The translations under genes were made by a program, and so were the position numbers. The notes below the pieces were generated by a model. It was not told where the DNA came from, did no database searches, and was given only the letters and a program-made list of their open reading frames with translations. A DNA stretch of 64,000 nucleotides, from positions 731,218 to 795,217 of the forward strand of contig NZ_KB849628.1 of NCBI RefSeq assembly GCF_000368685.1, written 5' to 3'. The DNA comes from Acinetobacter baylyi DSM 14961 = CIP 107474 (GTDB lineage Bacteria; Pseudomonadota; Gammaproteobacteria; Pseudomonadales; Moraxellaceae). Positions 41,043-51,651 of the stretch are shown here, one piece after another. Positions within the stretch are counted from its first letter, which is position 1, and each line of letters starts with the position of its first letter.

Positions 41043-43424
41043 CTAGCGTAATCTTGGCTGTGGCTGATCTGCAAGTGCCTGCCCACGACCAATCGCAATC
41101 GCGCGCAGGATTTCTTCTGCTGTTGCAGGTGCATTTAACTCAAGCGGTGCATCCTCAGGAATTGCCGCCTGAACCGCTTGGCGAATCGCAGAGAATACCG
41201 ATAGCCCTAACATAAACGGCGGCTCACCCACAGCTTTGGAACGATAAATGGTATCAGCAGCATTCTGGTTATCAAATAATTTGACATTAAAGACATGCGG
41301 AATATCGGCACTGGTCGGAATCTTATAGGTCGATGGTGCATGCGTAAATAATCGCCCAGCATGCGGCCCTTGCGGTTGCCAATACAGTTCTTCAGTGGTT
41401 AACCATCCCATGCCTTGAATAAACCCACCTTCAATCTGCCCAATGTCTATCGCAGGGTTAATCGAACGTCCGACATCATGAAGAATATCGGTACGTAAGA
41501 CTTTCATTTCCCCCGTCAAAGTATCAATTGCAACTTCACTGACCGCAGCGCCATATGCATAGTAAAAAAATGGACGACCTAAATGGTTGACTTGATCATA
41601 GTGAATTTCAGGGGTCTTATAAAAACCGCTATCCCACAATTGTACCCGCGCCATATAGGCACGATTGACCAAATCATTAAAACTCCATGATTGTCCATTA
41701 TTTGTAGTCACCGTACTATTTTCAAAGTGAATCTGGTCTGCATCACTTTGGCTAATTTCAGCCGCAAGTTTGGCTAAACGTTCACGAATCTTAATACACG
41801 CATTTTGTACCGCCTTCCCGTTTAAATCTGCACCACTCGAAGCGGCTGTGGCGGAAGTATTCGGAACACGAGAGGTATCGGTGGCAATTAAACGTACCCG
41901 ATCAATCGGTAGTCCTAATTCATGTGCGGCAACCTGACGAACTTTGGTATAAAGCCCTTGACCCATCTCTGTACCACCATGCGTGATTGCGACCGTGCCA
42001 TCCATATACACATAGACCAGCGCACCAGCCTGATTGTAATGAACAGCATTAAAAGAGATCCCAAACATGAGTGGTGTTAAAGCAATACCACGTTTAATGA
42101 TTGCATTGTGCTGATTAAATTGCGCAATTGAGGCTCGACGTGCGTGGTAATGACTTGTCGCCAGTAATTCGTCTACAATTTTGGGCGCAACATTATCTCG
42201 AACTTCAGCACCATAATGCATATGATCACGACCATTGCCTGGCTTTTCTGCAAAAAAATTACGCTGACGCACCAAAACAGGATCACACTTTAAATAACGG
42301 GCAATATCATCCAAAATATTCTCAATGACAAACATGCCTTGAGGGCCGCCAAATCCTCGATACGCTGTATTCGATACGGTATTGGTCTTACAGCGTAAAT
42401 TGCGCAACTGAACCGCATTTAGATAATACGCATTACCAATATGACAAATAGCACGTTCATTGACAGGGCCTGATAAATCTGCAGAAAAACCACAATTGGA
42501 TGCCAATTGCACTTTTAATCCCTGTAATACACCCAATTCATCAAATGCAACTGACCATTCATACGCAAAGCCATGTCGCTTACCCGTCGAACTCATATCA
42601 TCATCACGATCCAGACGCAGTTTACATGGATGCCCCGAAAGTTGTGCGGCGAGCGAAGCAATACACGCCCATTGTGCCGATTGCGATTCTTTCCCACCAA
42701 ATCCACCGCCCATACGACGTGCTTCAACACTGACCTGATGCATGTGGTAGCCCAATGCATGGCAGATAAGTAATTGCATCTCGGTTGGATGTTGGGTTGA
42801 ACAATAAACCTTCAGTGTCTGATCTTCTTGTGGCACCGCATAAGAAATCTGGCCTTCCAGATAAAAATGCTCTTGCCCGCCGAGCTCAATTGAACCACTT
42901 AACTGATGCGATGCGGTTTGAAAGGCTTGTTCCACTTCGCCATGACTAAAATCGACAGGTGGCAAGACCCAAGATTGCTGCTCAATCGCATCTTGAATAC
43001 TTAAAATGGGGGTTTCTGCTTCATATTCGATTTTGGCCAGTCGTACTGCACGTCTTGCCTGCTGATAGGTTTTAGCTGCCACCACAAACAGTGCCTGACC
43101 ATAAAACTCAACTTCGCCATCAGCAAAAATTGGATCGTCATTGACAATTGGGCCCCAATTATTTTTGACTGCTATATCTGCTGCAGTATAAACAGCATAA
43201 ACACCTTCTGCCTGACGCACTGCATCTAAATCAAATTGGACAATTTTACCCTTTGCACATTGCGAGAAACCCACTGCCAGATGCAGTGTATTTTCAAGTT
43301 CTGGTAAGTCATCGATATAAGTGGCTTGACCCGTCACATGTAGATGTGCGCTTTCGTGTGGAATCGAGTCCCCAGCTTTCGCCGATTTTTTTTGAATGTT
43401 TAAATGTTCTACGGACTGATTCAT
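41043..43424 (-). CDS. xdhB: Xanthine dehydrogenase molybdopterin-binding subunit
   Basis: 793 aa from the ATG at 43424 (MNQSVEHLN), preceded by GGAGGTG; a start 7 codons upstream overlaps xdhA. Molybdopterin-binding motifs GGFGGKES, YRGFGGPQGMFVIE, GGTEMGQGLYTKVRQVA, TAASSGADLNG and the C-terminal catalytic KAVGEPPFMLGLSVF with the conserved Glu. It oxidises hypoxanthine and xanthine to urate. Confidence 0.95.
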   Translation of the reverse strand: MNQSVEHLNIQKKSAKAGDSIPHESAHLHVTGQATYIDDLPELENTLHLAVGFSQCAKGKIVQFDLDAVRQAEGVYAVYTAADIAVKNNWGPIVNDDPIFADGEVEFYGQALFVVAAKTYQQARRAVRLAKIEYEAETPILSIQDAIEQQSWVLPPVDFSHGEVEQAFQTASHQLSGSIELGGQEHFYLEGQISYAVPQEDQTLKVYCSTQHPTEMQLLICHALGYHMHQVSVEARRMGGGFGGKESQSAQWACIASLAAQLSGHPCKLRLDRDDDMSSTGKRHGFAYEWSVAFDELGVLQGLKVQLASNCGFSADLSGPVNERAICHIGNAYYLNAVQLRNLRCKTNTVSNTAYRGFGGPQGMFVIENILDDIARYLKCDPVLVRQRNFFAEKPGNGRDHMHYGAEVRDNVAPKIVDELLATSHYHARRASIAQFNQHNAIIKRGIALTPLMFGISFNAVHYNQAGALVYVYMDGTVAITHGGTEMGQGLYTKVRQVAAHELGLPIDRVRLIATDTSRVPNTSATAASSGADLNGKAVQNACIKIRERLAKLAAEISQSDADQIHFENSTVTTNNGQSWSFNDLVNRAYMARVQLWDSGFYKTPEIHYDQVNHLGRPFFYYAYGAAVSEVAIDTLTGEMKVLRTDILHDVGRSINPAIDIGQIEGGFIQGMGWLTTEELYWQPQGPHAGRLFTHAPSTYKIPTSADIPHVFNVKLFDNQNAADTIYRSKAVGEPPFMLGLSVFSAIRQAVQAAIPEDAPLELNAPATAEEILRAIAIGRGQALADQPQPRLR

Positions 43425-43425
43425 G

Positions 43426-44922
43426 TTACACCTCCACCAAAGCAATCAAATCATCAACACGGGTCATCGGTGTATCTTCAATCTTTTCAAGATAAAAACG
43501 TTGCAAACAGTTTTGTGCGACTTGCAAACGGTACGCACTGCTTGCCCGACCATCACTTAAAGGTTGAAAGTCCTGTGCTAAAGCCACTTGTGCATGCTGA
43601 ATTAATTCGGCAGACATCACTTTCCCTAATAGCACCGCTTCTGCCTGTACCGCACGTTTCGGAATTGCCGCCATTCCCCCAAACGCAATGTTGATAGATT
43701 GCACGACCTTATTTTCATCCAACTCACAACTAAAGGCCGCACAGACCGCCGAAATATCTTGCTCAAAACGTTTTGAGATTTTATATGTGGCAAATTTAAA
43801 TGTTTTGGATGAATGAATAGGAATCAGAATTGCTTCGACAAACTCGCCTGCCTGTAAAGCAGTCTTTTGATAATCCAGATAATAATCCGCCAATGCAATG
43901 TCTCGACGCTGTTCACCACTGCGTAAACGTAATATTGTATCTAGTGTTATTAATGCTGGCATCGAATCCCCAATAGGAGAACCATTGGCAATATTGCCAC
44001 CCAACGTGCCTGCGTTTTTGATTGGCATCGAGGCGAAACGGCGTTGTAACTCTTCAAAATCTGGATAAATGTCTGATATTTTAGACAGCGCATCACTTAA
44101 GCTTACATTTGCACCAATATGTAGCATATTCTGGTCAATATCGATGCTTTTTAATTCTTGTACTTGACCAATATATAGCATGTCGCCTAGATCACGCCCA
44201 AGCTTGGTCACCCAAAGCCCTACATCGGTGCTGCCAGCAACAATACGTGCTTGTGGATACTGTTGACGCAAAGCTGCAAACTCCTGCACGGTTTTGGGTG
44301 CAAAAAACTGTTGTCCTTGATATTCAAGTTGCAAGCTTGGTAAAGCCTGAATCTGCTTGAGCGCCTCAATGATGTTTTGTCGCTCCAACATGACTTTTGG
44401 ATAATCAAAAGCCTTTTGCGCAGCATCCAGAATCGGGCGATAACCTGTACAGCGACATAAATTACCAGACAAATAATCACTGACCTTGGCTTTATCGGGT
44501 GCATGTGATTCATTTTCATACATCGACCATAGCGACATAATAAAACCAGGTGTACAAAAACCACACTGTGAACCGTGGTGTTCAACCATCGCCTGCTGTA
44601 CAGGGTGTAATACAGACTCAGAGCTCAAGGTTAATGTTTTTAAGTCCTCAACAGTAAAAAGTGCTTTACCGTCAAGTGTAGGTAAAAATTGAATACATGC
44701 ATTAACACTGCGGAGCTGTAGCTGATCATTGACTAACTCACCGATCACCACTGTACATGCACCGCAATCGCCTTCTGCACATCCTTCTTTGGTTCCTGTT
44801 TGACGAACCTGATCTAGGCCACCATGCTCACGCAAAAACTGCAAAACCGTCATCACTGGCGCGACACCCGCTACCTGCTGGGTTTTCCCACGGAAAAAGA
44901 AAGTGACTGGGCGTTGTGACAT
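43426..44922 (-). CDS. xdhA: Xanthine dehydrogenase small subunit (2Fe-2S and FAD)
   Basis: 498 aa. N-terminal plant-type 2Fe-2S domain (GCAEGDCGAC, Cys48/53/56), a second helical 2Fe-2S domain (GSQCGFCTPGFIMSL; NLCRCTGYRPI) and a FAD domain (ARIVAGSTDVGLWVTK; NAGTLGGNIANGSPIGDSMP). First gene of the operon; xdhB starts 1 nt after its stop. Confidence 0.95.
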   Translation of the reverse strand: MSQRPVTFFFRGKTQQVAGVAPVMTVLQFLREHGGLDQVRQTGTKEGCAEGDCGACTVVIGELVNDQLQLRSVNACIQFLPTLDGKALFTVEDLKTLTLSSESVLHPVQQAMVEHHGSQCGFCTPGFIMSLWSMYENESHAPDKAKVSDYLSGNLCRCTGYRPILDAAQKAFDYPKVMLERQNIIEALKQIQALPSLQLEYQGQQFFAPKTVQEFAALRQQYPQARIVAGSTDVGLWVTKLGRDLGDMLYIGQVQELKSIDIDQNMLHIGANVSLSDALSKISDIYPDFEELQRRFASMPIKNAGTLGGNIANGSPIGDSMPALITLDTILRLRSGEQRRDIALADYYLDYQKTALQAGEFVEAILIPIHSSKTFKFATYKISKRFEQDISAVCAAFSCELDENKVVQSINIAFGGMAAIPKRAVQAEAVLLGKVMSAELIQHAQVALAQDFQPLSDGRASSAYRLQVAQNCLQRFYLEKIEDTPMTRVDDLIALVEV

Positions 44923-45317
44923 GTTCTATCCTTAAGCTTAACTTCATAACTCTACTAAAGAGTATTTTTGCAAATTTAGTGCCATCAAAGTGCTATCCTG
45001 TTGATCTATTTGACTTTGAATAATCATTATTTAAGATTGGATATAGCTTAGCAATTCCTCTCCTGAATTTTAATGTATAAGCAATAAAGATCAGCGACTT
45101 CAATTTATACTTAACAGATGTAGCATAAAGTACACTGTAAAACGAGCCACAAAGCTTGCAAAAAATAGCCAAAAGCACTTTTTTAAAGATGAAAATTATT
45201 CAGTTTTTATTTAATTCGCCCAGAGGGTTGTAAATATAGCTCGACAGCCTATGAACATCAGACAATGTTTCTGGTACAATGCCGACCTTATTTAATCGAG
45301 TTAAGTCCAAACGTCTT
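44923..45317. other. Divergent intergenic region between xdhA and folE
   Basis: About 395 bp of AT-rich DNA that must hold the two divergent promoters. No gene with a convincing start and no recognised operator. Confidence 0.4.
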
Positions 45318-45872
45318 ATGTCAATGCAGCAATCTTACGCAAATATCCTGACCGCAGTGGGCGAGGATTTAAACCGTCCGGGGCTAAAAGATACGCCTAT
45401 TCGCGCTGCCAAGGCATTTTCGTTTTTAACCTCTGGCTATGGAAAAAGTCTGGAAGAAGTGACGAATAATGCAGTCTTCCCTTCAGACAACCATGAAATG
45501 GTTCTCGTTAAAAATATTGAATTTTATTCTTTATGTGAACATCATTTACTTCCATTTTATGGACGTGTACATATTGCTTATCTTCCAGAAGGTCAAGTTT
45601 TAGGCTTATCAAAGTTTGCACGTATTACAGAAATGTTTGCGCGACGTTTGCAAATTCAGGAAAATCTGACTCAGCAAATTGCACAAGCAGTTGAAGAAGT
45701 AACCAAAGCGCGTGGTGTGGCAGTCATGATTGATTCAGCACATATGTGCATGATGATGCGCGGTGTAGGCAAACAAGAATCAACTACACGTACTGTATCG
45801 TTCATTGGCGACTTTAAAACCGATAAAGAAGCGCGCCGTGAATTTTTAAGTGCAGTACCAGAAAGCTATTAA
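45318..45872 (+). CDS. folE: GTP cyclohydrolase I
   Basis: 184 aa from the ATG at 45318 ([27 protein letters not shown]); 13 extra upstream codons are not family-like. Zinc and catalytic motif [12 protein letters not shown] (Cys73, His75, His76) and [10 protein letters not shown] with the second zinc Cys. First step of folate synthesis. Confidence 0.94.
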   Translation: MSMQQSYANILTAVGEDLNRPGLKDTPIRAAKAFSFLTSGYGKSLEEVTNNAVFPSDNHEMVLVKNIEFYSLCEHHLLPFYGRVHIAYLPEGQVLGLSKFARITEMFARRLQIQENLTQQIAQAVEEVTKARGVAVMIDSAHMCMMMRGVGKQESTTRTVSFIGDFKTDKEARREFLSAVPESY

Positions 45873-45975
45873 TTCCTTGACATCATTTTAGTTAAGATGT
45901 TGTCTATCTTGGTGAGTCATATCTTTAGTTTATGCATTAACGAAGAGGTAAAAACGAGATGAAGGTAGATCGTTA

Positions 45976-46527
45976 ATGGAATTTTTTAATTTTTTAGTGG
46001 GTTTTGAACATTACTTACCTATTTTGATCCAAGAATACGGACTTTGGATCTATGCCATTTTATTTTTGATTATTTTTGCTGAAACTGCTTTTATATTTAT
46101 GTTTTTTTTACCTGGTGATAGTCTCTTGCTTGCGGTGGGAGCGCTGTGCTCGACTACTGCCATCATGAATCTGGGTTTTATCATTTTTTTGCTGTTTATT
46201 GCTGCAACACTAGGCTATATCGTCAATTATCATATTGGGCGCCGCATGGGTGTTCGTATTTTTGAAGTAAAGTCCCGCTTTATCAAACATGAATATTTAT
46301 TAAAAACCCATGATTATTTTCGTCGTCATGGTGCCATCACCATTCTGATTGCACGTTTTGTTCCCTTTGCACGATCTTTTGCTCCTTTTGCAGCAGGATC
46401 AAGCGGGATGAATTATACCGTTTTTTCGATTTATAACGTGATTGGGGCTTTTATCTGGATTGCACTGCTGGTGACTGCGGGTTATTTACTCGGCCATACG
46501 GTGATGATGATTGGTGATATCCAGTAA
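45976..46527 (+). CDS. DedA-family membrane protein
   Basis: 183 aa with several membrane helices and DedA/SNARE-associated motifs: FAETAFIFMFFLPGDSLLLAVGAL and ARFVPFARSFAPFAAGSSGM. The family includes UndP/C55-P flippases and membrane-homeostasis proteins. A five-codon ORF (MKVDR) ends in TAATG at this start and could couple translation. Confidence 0.85.
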   Translation: MEFFNFLVGFEHYLPILIQEYGLWIYAILFLIIFAETAFIFMFFLPGDSLLLAVGALCSTTAIMNLGFIIFLLFIAATLGYIVNYHIGRRMGVRIFEVKSRFIKHEYLLKTHDYFRRHGAITILIARFVPFARSFAPFAAGSSGMNYTVFSIYNVIGAFIWIALLVTAGYLLGHTVMMIGDIQ

Positions 46528-46712
46528 TTTTTGATCTTTAATTTTCAGCATGTGACGTGAATTTTTGACAATATAATTTGATCAACATATATTCTTGGCA
46601 TAAAATCGGATCATCGTAAGCGTTTACGTTAGCCAACGCATTCTTTCTCAATCATTTAGACTGAGAATGGGTGCTTGTGTCTGATCGGTATCCATTTCTC
46701 TGAGGAAACTGT

Positions 46713-47924
46713 ATGACACAGCCTAAACCATCTTTAACCAATACTGCGTTGGATGTTCGCTACAGCAATACTCTCTATCCACTGGTGATCGCGCTATTTT
46801 TATCTTATCTCACCATATCTGCACCCCTTGCGGTTATTCCACTGTATGTACATGACCATTTACAACTCAATAATTTCTGGGTTGGCATTGCGGTAGGTAC
46901 ACAATTCGTTGCGACAGTTTTAACCCGCCCTTATGCTGGACGGCTCTCTGACCGAGTCAGTGCCAAGCGTGCAACATTACAAGGCATGGTGGCACTCTTT
47001 TTTGCGGGTCTGATGTATTTGCTGGTGTTCTTTTTACCTGTTTCTCTTTTATTTAAATATTGTTTATTACTCATCGGACGCCTCATTCATGGCTATGCTG
47101 AAAGCCTTTTAATTAGTGGGCATCTAACTTGGGGACTGGGTTTAGTTGGACAGCCACGTGCAGGAAAATTATTGTCATTTACAGGTATGGCGATGTTTGG
47201 TGCATTGGCTGCGGGTGCACCATTAGGCTTATGGCTGTATGAAACATTCGGTTTTTATAGCGTTGCTTTATTGATTATAGTGTTGCCTGTTTTATCTTTA
47301 CTCATTGACCGAGGTATTCAAGCCACCCAGCCGCATCAAGGAGAATATCCTCCACTCAAGCAAGTCATACATTATGTATGGCGCTTTGGAATGATTTTGG
47401 CGCTTCAAGGGGTTGGATTTGCCTGTATTGGAACTTTCGTTGCGCTGTATTTTAAACAGCAGCACTGGAACTTTGCTGGCTATGCATTAACAATGTTTGG
47501 TTTGGCCTTTGTAATGGTTCGGGTTTTCTGTGGGCATTTAACAGACAAAATCTCAGGTTTTACACTCGTTAAGTATTCTCTAGCAATTGAAGCCATTGGT
47601 CTATTCTGTATTTATATCGCGCCGCGTGTTGAATTGGCATTATTGGGTGCGGTGATTACAGGTGCAGGATGTTCACTGATTTACCCTGCGCTGGGTGTTG
47701 AACTGATTAAGGGGGCGCCAGCTCAGATTCGAGGCACAGCCATGGGCGTTTTTTCGGCATGCCAAGATATTGCTTACGCCATATATGCCCCAGTGTTTGG
47801 ACTGGTTGCCCTTGCCTGGGGATATCCTTCCGTGTTCTTTGCAGCAGCACTCTGTGCTGTTGTCGGTTTTGGATTAAATTTTTATACACGCTATTATGTG
47901 TTAAAACATAGGCAAACATCTTAA
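46713..47924 (+). CDS. MFS transporter (YhhS/YfcJ-like)
   Basis: 403 aa, about 12 membrane segments. MFS loop 2-3 motif RPYAGRLSDRVSAKRA and a second half-motif CGHLTDKISGF. Resembles the YfcJ/YhhS arabinose-efflux-like group; the substrate is unknown. Confidence 0.82.
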   Translation: MTQPKPSLTNTALDVRYSNTLYPLVIALFLSYLTISAPLAVIPLYVHDHLQLNNFWVGIAVGTQFVATVLTRPYAGRLSDRVSAKRATLQGMVALFFAGLMYLLVFFLPVSLLFKYCLLLIGRLIHGYAESLLISGHLTWGLGLVGQPRAGKLLSFTGMAMFGALAAGAPLGLWLYETFGFYSVALLIIVLPVLSLLIDRGIQATQPHQGEYPPLKQVIHYVWRFGMILALQGVGFACIGTFVALYFKQQHWNFAGYALTMFGLAFVMVRVFCGHLTDKISGFTLVKYSLAIEAIGLFCIYIAPRVELALLGAVITGAGCSLIYPALGVELIKGAPAQIRGTAMGVFSACQDIAYAIYAPVFGLVALAWGYPSVFFAAALCAVVGFGLNFYTRYYVLKHRQTS

Positions 47925-47951
47925 CAAAGCATGTTTAAATTCAGTGCACTA

Positions 47952-48758
47952 TTAATCCTGCACTGGATGTAATTTCCATGAACCATCCTGCTTACGATGC
48001 CCCAAAATCTTGAGCACCAGCACCAAACTGAGTAACAATAAAAGATACCAAGAGCCAAGTTTGGTCCAGCCCACCATATGCCAAGCATCAACCTGACTCG
48101 GATACAGCCATATCTTGTAAAAGGTACTAATATTTTCTGCAATCCAGATCAGAAATGCCAACACCATAAGTACAGGCAGCATTGGTAAATGCAACTCTCG
48201 TCCATCTAATTTAAAATGCAGTCGAGTTTTCCAAAAAATGACAACACTCCAGACAAAGAGCACACCACGAATATCTGGAATAAAAAACTTACTCATAAAA
48301 TTGATATATGAACACAATGCCAATATCAACATGTTGCCAAAACGTGGTAACGCAATAAAAGAGACCTGATACAAACGTAAAGATCGGGCGAAAAAACTAC
48401 CTACCGCAGAGTACATAAAGCCTGCAAATAACGGTACGGTCCAGAGACGAAATATCGCAGGCTGCGGATACTGCCACGAAGCAATAGCAGGATGTGTTAA
48501 AAAAACCTCCATTCCCATTGCCATGATATGAAATAGCGCAATCACCCGCGCCTCAGCCCATGTTTCTAGCTTTAGGCAGAGCAAACAGATCTGTATCAGA
48601 AGTGCATAAAACAGCAAATAGTCGTAGCGGAAGAAACCATAATACTCATGACTTCCCATTGGTGCTGTTACAGCAAAAGCAATCAGCAGTAACAAACCAA
48701 ACAAGGCAGCCGAAGCTGCCTTAAATACAAATAAACTGGTAAATCTTAGGAGATACAC
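47952..48758 (-). CDS. DUF817 family membrane protein
   Basis: 268 aa, about seven to eight membrane helices. DUF817-like features: YDYLLFYALLIQ, HPAIASWQYPQPAIFRLWTVPLFAGFMYSAVGS. Function unknown. It starts 4 nt after hemE, so it is probably co-transcribed. Confidence 0.75.
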   Translation of the reverse strand: MYLLRFTSLFVFKAASAALFGLLLLIAFAVTAPMGSHEYYGFFRYDYLLFYALLIQICLLCLKLETWAEARVIALFHIMAMGMEVFLTHPAIASWQYPQPAIFRLWTVPLFAGFMYSAVGSFFARSLRLYQVSFIALPRFGNMLILALCSYINFMSKFFIPDIRGVLFVWSVVIFWKTRLHFKLDGRELHLPMLPVLMVLAFLIWIAENISTFYKIWLYPSQVDAWHMVGWTKLGSWYLLLLLSLVLVLKILGHRKQDGSWKLHPVQD

Positions 48759-48762
48759 TGCA

Positions 48763-49839
48763 TCACGATCCTAAATATTTGGCGCTGTATTCGTGTACGG
48801 TATCGACAAAAATTTTCGGCTGGGATGGATCAACCCATTGAGTGATACCGTGCCCAAGATTTGCGATATAACCAGTGGTTTCACCATTGGCGTAAGCATC
48901 ATCTAGCATGGCTTTTACTGATTTTTCAATGCTGGCTGCTGAGCCATACAGTACTGCAGGATCAAGGTTGCCTTGTAGCGCGACTCGTCCTGCAACCGTT
49001 TTCCGTGCCACATTAAGCGGTGTTGTCCAGTCTAGACCAATCGCATCTGCACCTGTTGCAATCATCGGTTCTAGCCATTGACCGCCACCTTTGGTAAATA
49101 AAATGACAGGAATACGGCGTCCATCTTTTTCACGCTGTAATCCAGCTACGATTTTACGCATGTAGTTAAGAGAAAATTCGGTATATTCACGGTGTGCCAG
49201 TGCCCCACCCCAACTATCAAAGATTTGAACTGCCTGTGCGCCTGCATCAATTTGAGCATTTAGATAATCAATCACTGCCACTGCAAGACGATCTAATAAG
49301 GCATGTAATACTTCTGGCTGCGAATACATCATATGCTTGGTATAACGGAAATCTTTACTGGAACCGCCCTCTACCATATAGGTTGCCAACGTCCACGGGC
49401 TTCCAGAGAAACCAATCAGTGGAACTTGCCCACCTAATGCCGAATGAATGGTTGTCACCGCATTCATGACATAATCTAAATCCGACTTGGCATTAAAATT
49501 GGGTAGATTTAAAACATCTTGTTCTGTACGAATGGTTTTTTTAAATTTTGGTCCTTCACCTGTTTCAAAATACAACCCTAAACCCAATGCATCGGGTATG
49601 GTCAGAATATCGGAAAATAAAATTGCAGCATCTAAATCATAACGACGTAGCGGCTGCAAAGTGACTTCACAGGCAAACTCGGTATTTTTACATAAAGACA
49701 GGAAATCTCCAGCCTGAGCACGCGTTTCACGATATTCTGGTAAATAACGACCTGCCTGACGCATCATCCATACAGGTGTGGTATCGACTGGTTCACGGAG
49801 CAAAGCGCGTAGAAAACGATCATTTTTTAAGGCCGTCAT
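48763..49839 (-). CDS. hemE: Uroporphyrinogen decarboxylase
   Basis: 358 aa. Family motifs [35 protein letters not shown], and [10 protein letters not shown]. It decarboxylates uroporphyrinogen III to coproporphyrinogen III in haem synthesis. Confidence 0.96.
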   Translation of the reverse strand: MTALKNDRFLRALLREPVDTTPVWMMRQAGRYLPEYRETRAQAGDFLSLCKNTEFACEVTLQPLRRYDLDAAILFSDILTIPDALGLGLYFETGEGPKFKKTIRTEQDVLNLPNFNAKSDLDYVMNAVTTIHSALGGQVPLIGFSGSPWTLATYMVEGGSSKDFRYTKHMMYSQPEVLHALLDRLAVAVIDYLNAQIDAGAQAVQIFDSWGGALAHREYTEFSLNYMRKIVAGLQREKDGRRIPVILFTKGGGQWLEPMIATGADAIGLDWTTPLNVARKTVAGRVALQGNLDPAVLYGSAASIEKSVKAMLDDAYANGETTGYIANLGHGITQWVDPSQPKIFVDTVHEYSAKYLGS

Positions 49840-50040
49840 TCACTGTCTCAATCTAAATATTTATCTTCACCGCATCATAACAAAAAGGGTTGTAAATTAA
49901 TAAGGGCTCGACATATAAAATCAGATTTGTCTACATCAAGACGGATTTACACAAAACAAATACTGCATCACAAATTATTTTCTGTAATACTTGCAAGGTT
50001 TTATACACTGATATATGAATAATTCTTAAGGTTGAATTGC

Positions 50041-51420
50041 ATGTTTGTTCGCTCTTTACTCGCATTGAGTCTAAGCTGCATCATTAGCGGTACAGTATTT
50101 GCGGCTTCAACGGTTGAACAACCGTTACATCCAAAAGTCGTTCGTAGCACAGATTTGATTGAAGATCCGATTGATCCTCTTGCAGTAGATTCATCGGTAA
50201 AACAGAAACAAAACTCGACGACCAAATATAAACCAGCTGCGCCTGTACCTCGTAATAATGCTGCTGCATCCAGCCCTGTTGCCTCTGCACCCGCATCAAG
50301 TCCAGTCGCTTCTCAGGCTCCAGCATCTAGCCCAACATCATCTTCAGGTGATGCTTCACTTTCTGCACAAGAACAGAAAGACCTGAATCAGGCGTCTGCG
50401 ACTTTGCAAAATCTGGAAAACAGCGAAGATAAACACGCAGATAGTGGGGCTGCCCCAGCCACACCTGCAACTAAAACCAGTGCGCCATCAACCACTTCTA
50501 GCCAATCACAGGCCAAAGTATCATGGACACTGGACAGCTTAAACAATGCCGATTGGTATGAAAATATTGGTCGTGGTCAGTTCCCTGTTTATGCACGTGC
50601 TCAAGTGATGTTGAATAACACACATGCATCACCAGGTGCAATTGACGGTACGAGCGGAATGAATACGCTCAAAGCCATTTCATCGTTTCAGCAAATCAAT
50701 GGTTTAAAGCCAACAGGTGAATTGACTCAAGAGACATGGAGTGCATTGGTAGCAAAGCAAAATAAACCTGCTTATGTAGAATACACACTCACAGAAGATG
50801 ACTTGAAAGGTCCTTATGCACCTTCAATTCCACACGACTATGCACAACAAGCAAAAATGAAAGGTTTGTACTATGTGCGTGTCACTGAAATGTTGGGTGA
50901 AAAATTCCATATGGATGAAGACTTTTTGAAAAAGTTAAACCCAAAAGCAAGCTTTAAAAAAGCAGGTGAAAAAATCATTGTTGCCAATGTGCGTAATGAT
51001 CTGCCAGAAGATATTCATTTGATTATCGCGCATAAAGGTGCACGTCAGTTATACCTATTTAATAGCCGTAACCAAATGATTGCCTCGTTTCCTGCAACAA
51101 TTGGCAGTAGTGATACGCCATCTCCAACAGGTACTTATAAGGTCGTTGGTGTTGCACGCAACCCTTGGTATAGCTATTCTCCAAGTAACTTTGTACAAGG
51201 TAATAACTTAAAGCCACTGTCTTTGCCACCTGGCCCAAATGCACCTGTCGGTAATATCTGGATTGGTTTAAGCAAAAAATCTTTTGGTATTCATGGTACG
51301 CCAAATCCATCTGCGATTTCCAAAACAGCATCACATGGTTGTATTCGTTTAACCAACTGGGATGCTAACGATTTGGGAAATAAGGTACGCAGTGGCGTGA
51401 CGGTTAAATTCCTTGAATAA
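50041..51420 (+). CDS. L,D-transpeptidase (YkuD family) with peptidoglycan-binding domain
   Basis: 459 aa from the ATG at 50041 with AAGG 9 nt upstream. Signal peptide (MFVRSLLALSLSCIISGTVFA), a Ser/Ala/Pro-rich linker (about residues 60-150), a peptidoglycan-binding-like domain (MLNNTHASPGAIDGTSGMNTLKAISSFQ), a LysM-like segment and a YkuD catalytic domain ending in FGIHGTP... SHGCIRLTNWD with the catalytic Cys. It forms 3-3 crosslinks or anchors proteins to peptidoglycan in the periplasm. Confidence 0.9.
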   Translation: MFVRSLLALSLSCIISGTVFAASTVEQPLHPKVVRSTDLIEDPIDPLAVDSSVKQKQNSTTKYKPAAPVPRNNAAASSPVASAPASSPVASQAPASSPTSSSGDASLSAQEQKDLNQASATLQNLENSEDKHADSGAAPATPATKTSAPSTTSSQSQAKVSWTLDSLNNADWYENIGRGQFPVYARAQVMLNNTHASPGAIDGTSGMNTLKAISSFQQINGLKPTGELTQETWSALVAKQNKPAYVEYTLTEDDLKGPYAPSIPHDYAQQAKMKGLYYVRVTEMLGEKFHMDEDFLKKLNPKASFKKAGEKIIVANVRNDLPEDIHLIIAHKGARQLYLFNSRNQMIASFPATIGSSDTPSPTGTYKVVGVARNPWYSYSPSNFVQGNNLKPLSLPPGPNAPVGNIWIGLSKKSFGIHGTPNPSAISKTASHGCIRLTNWDANDLGNKVRSGVTVKFLE

Positions 51421-51437
51421 TATCGATTAAGCTTTTC

Positions 51438-51465
51438 AAAGCCTGCAAATATGCAGGCTTTCTTA
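51438..51465 (+). terminator. Intrinsic terminator after the L,D-transpeptidase gene
   Basis: Arms AAAGCCTGC and GCAGGCTTT around AAATAT, then CTTA. Confidence 0.8.
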
Positions 51466-51651
51466 TGCTTACCTCTTATATTTATCAGTTATTTTGATGT
51501 ATTTTATTGTTTCATTATTTTTAATAATAAATAAAATTAAACTCAATCATATTAAAAATAGAACAATATGTTCTACTACTTATGTTTTTACCCCACATTG
51601 ATATTGCTACTATGTGTTCATGAAATAAATACAAGAATTTGGAGGTGCAAG

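Noticed and set aside
42460..42738. Several plus-strand ORFs inside xdhB
   Set aside because: Shadows of a conserved gene in a relatively GC-rich stretch.
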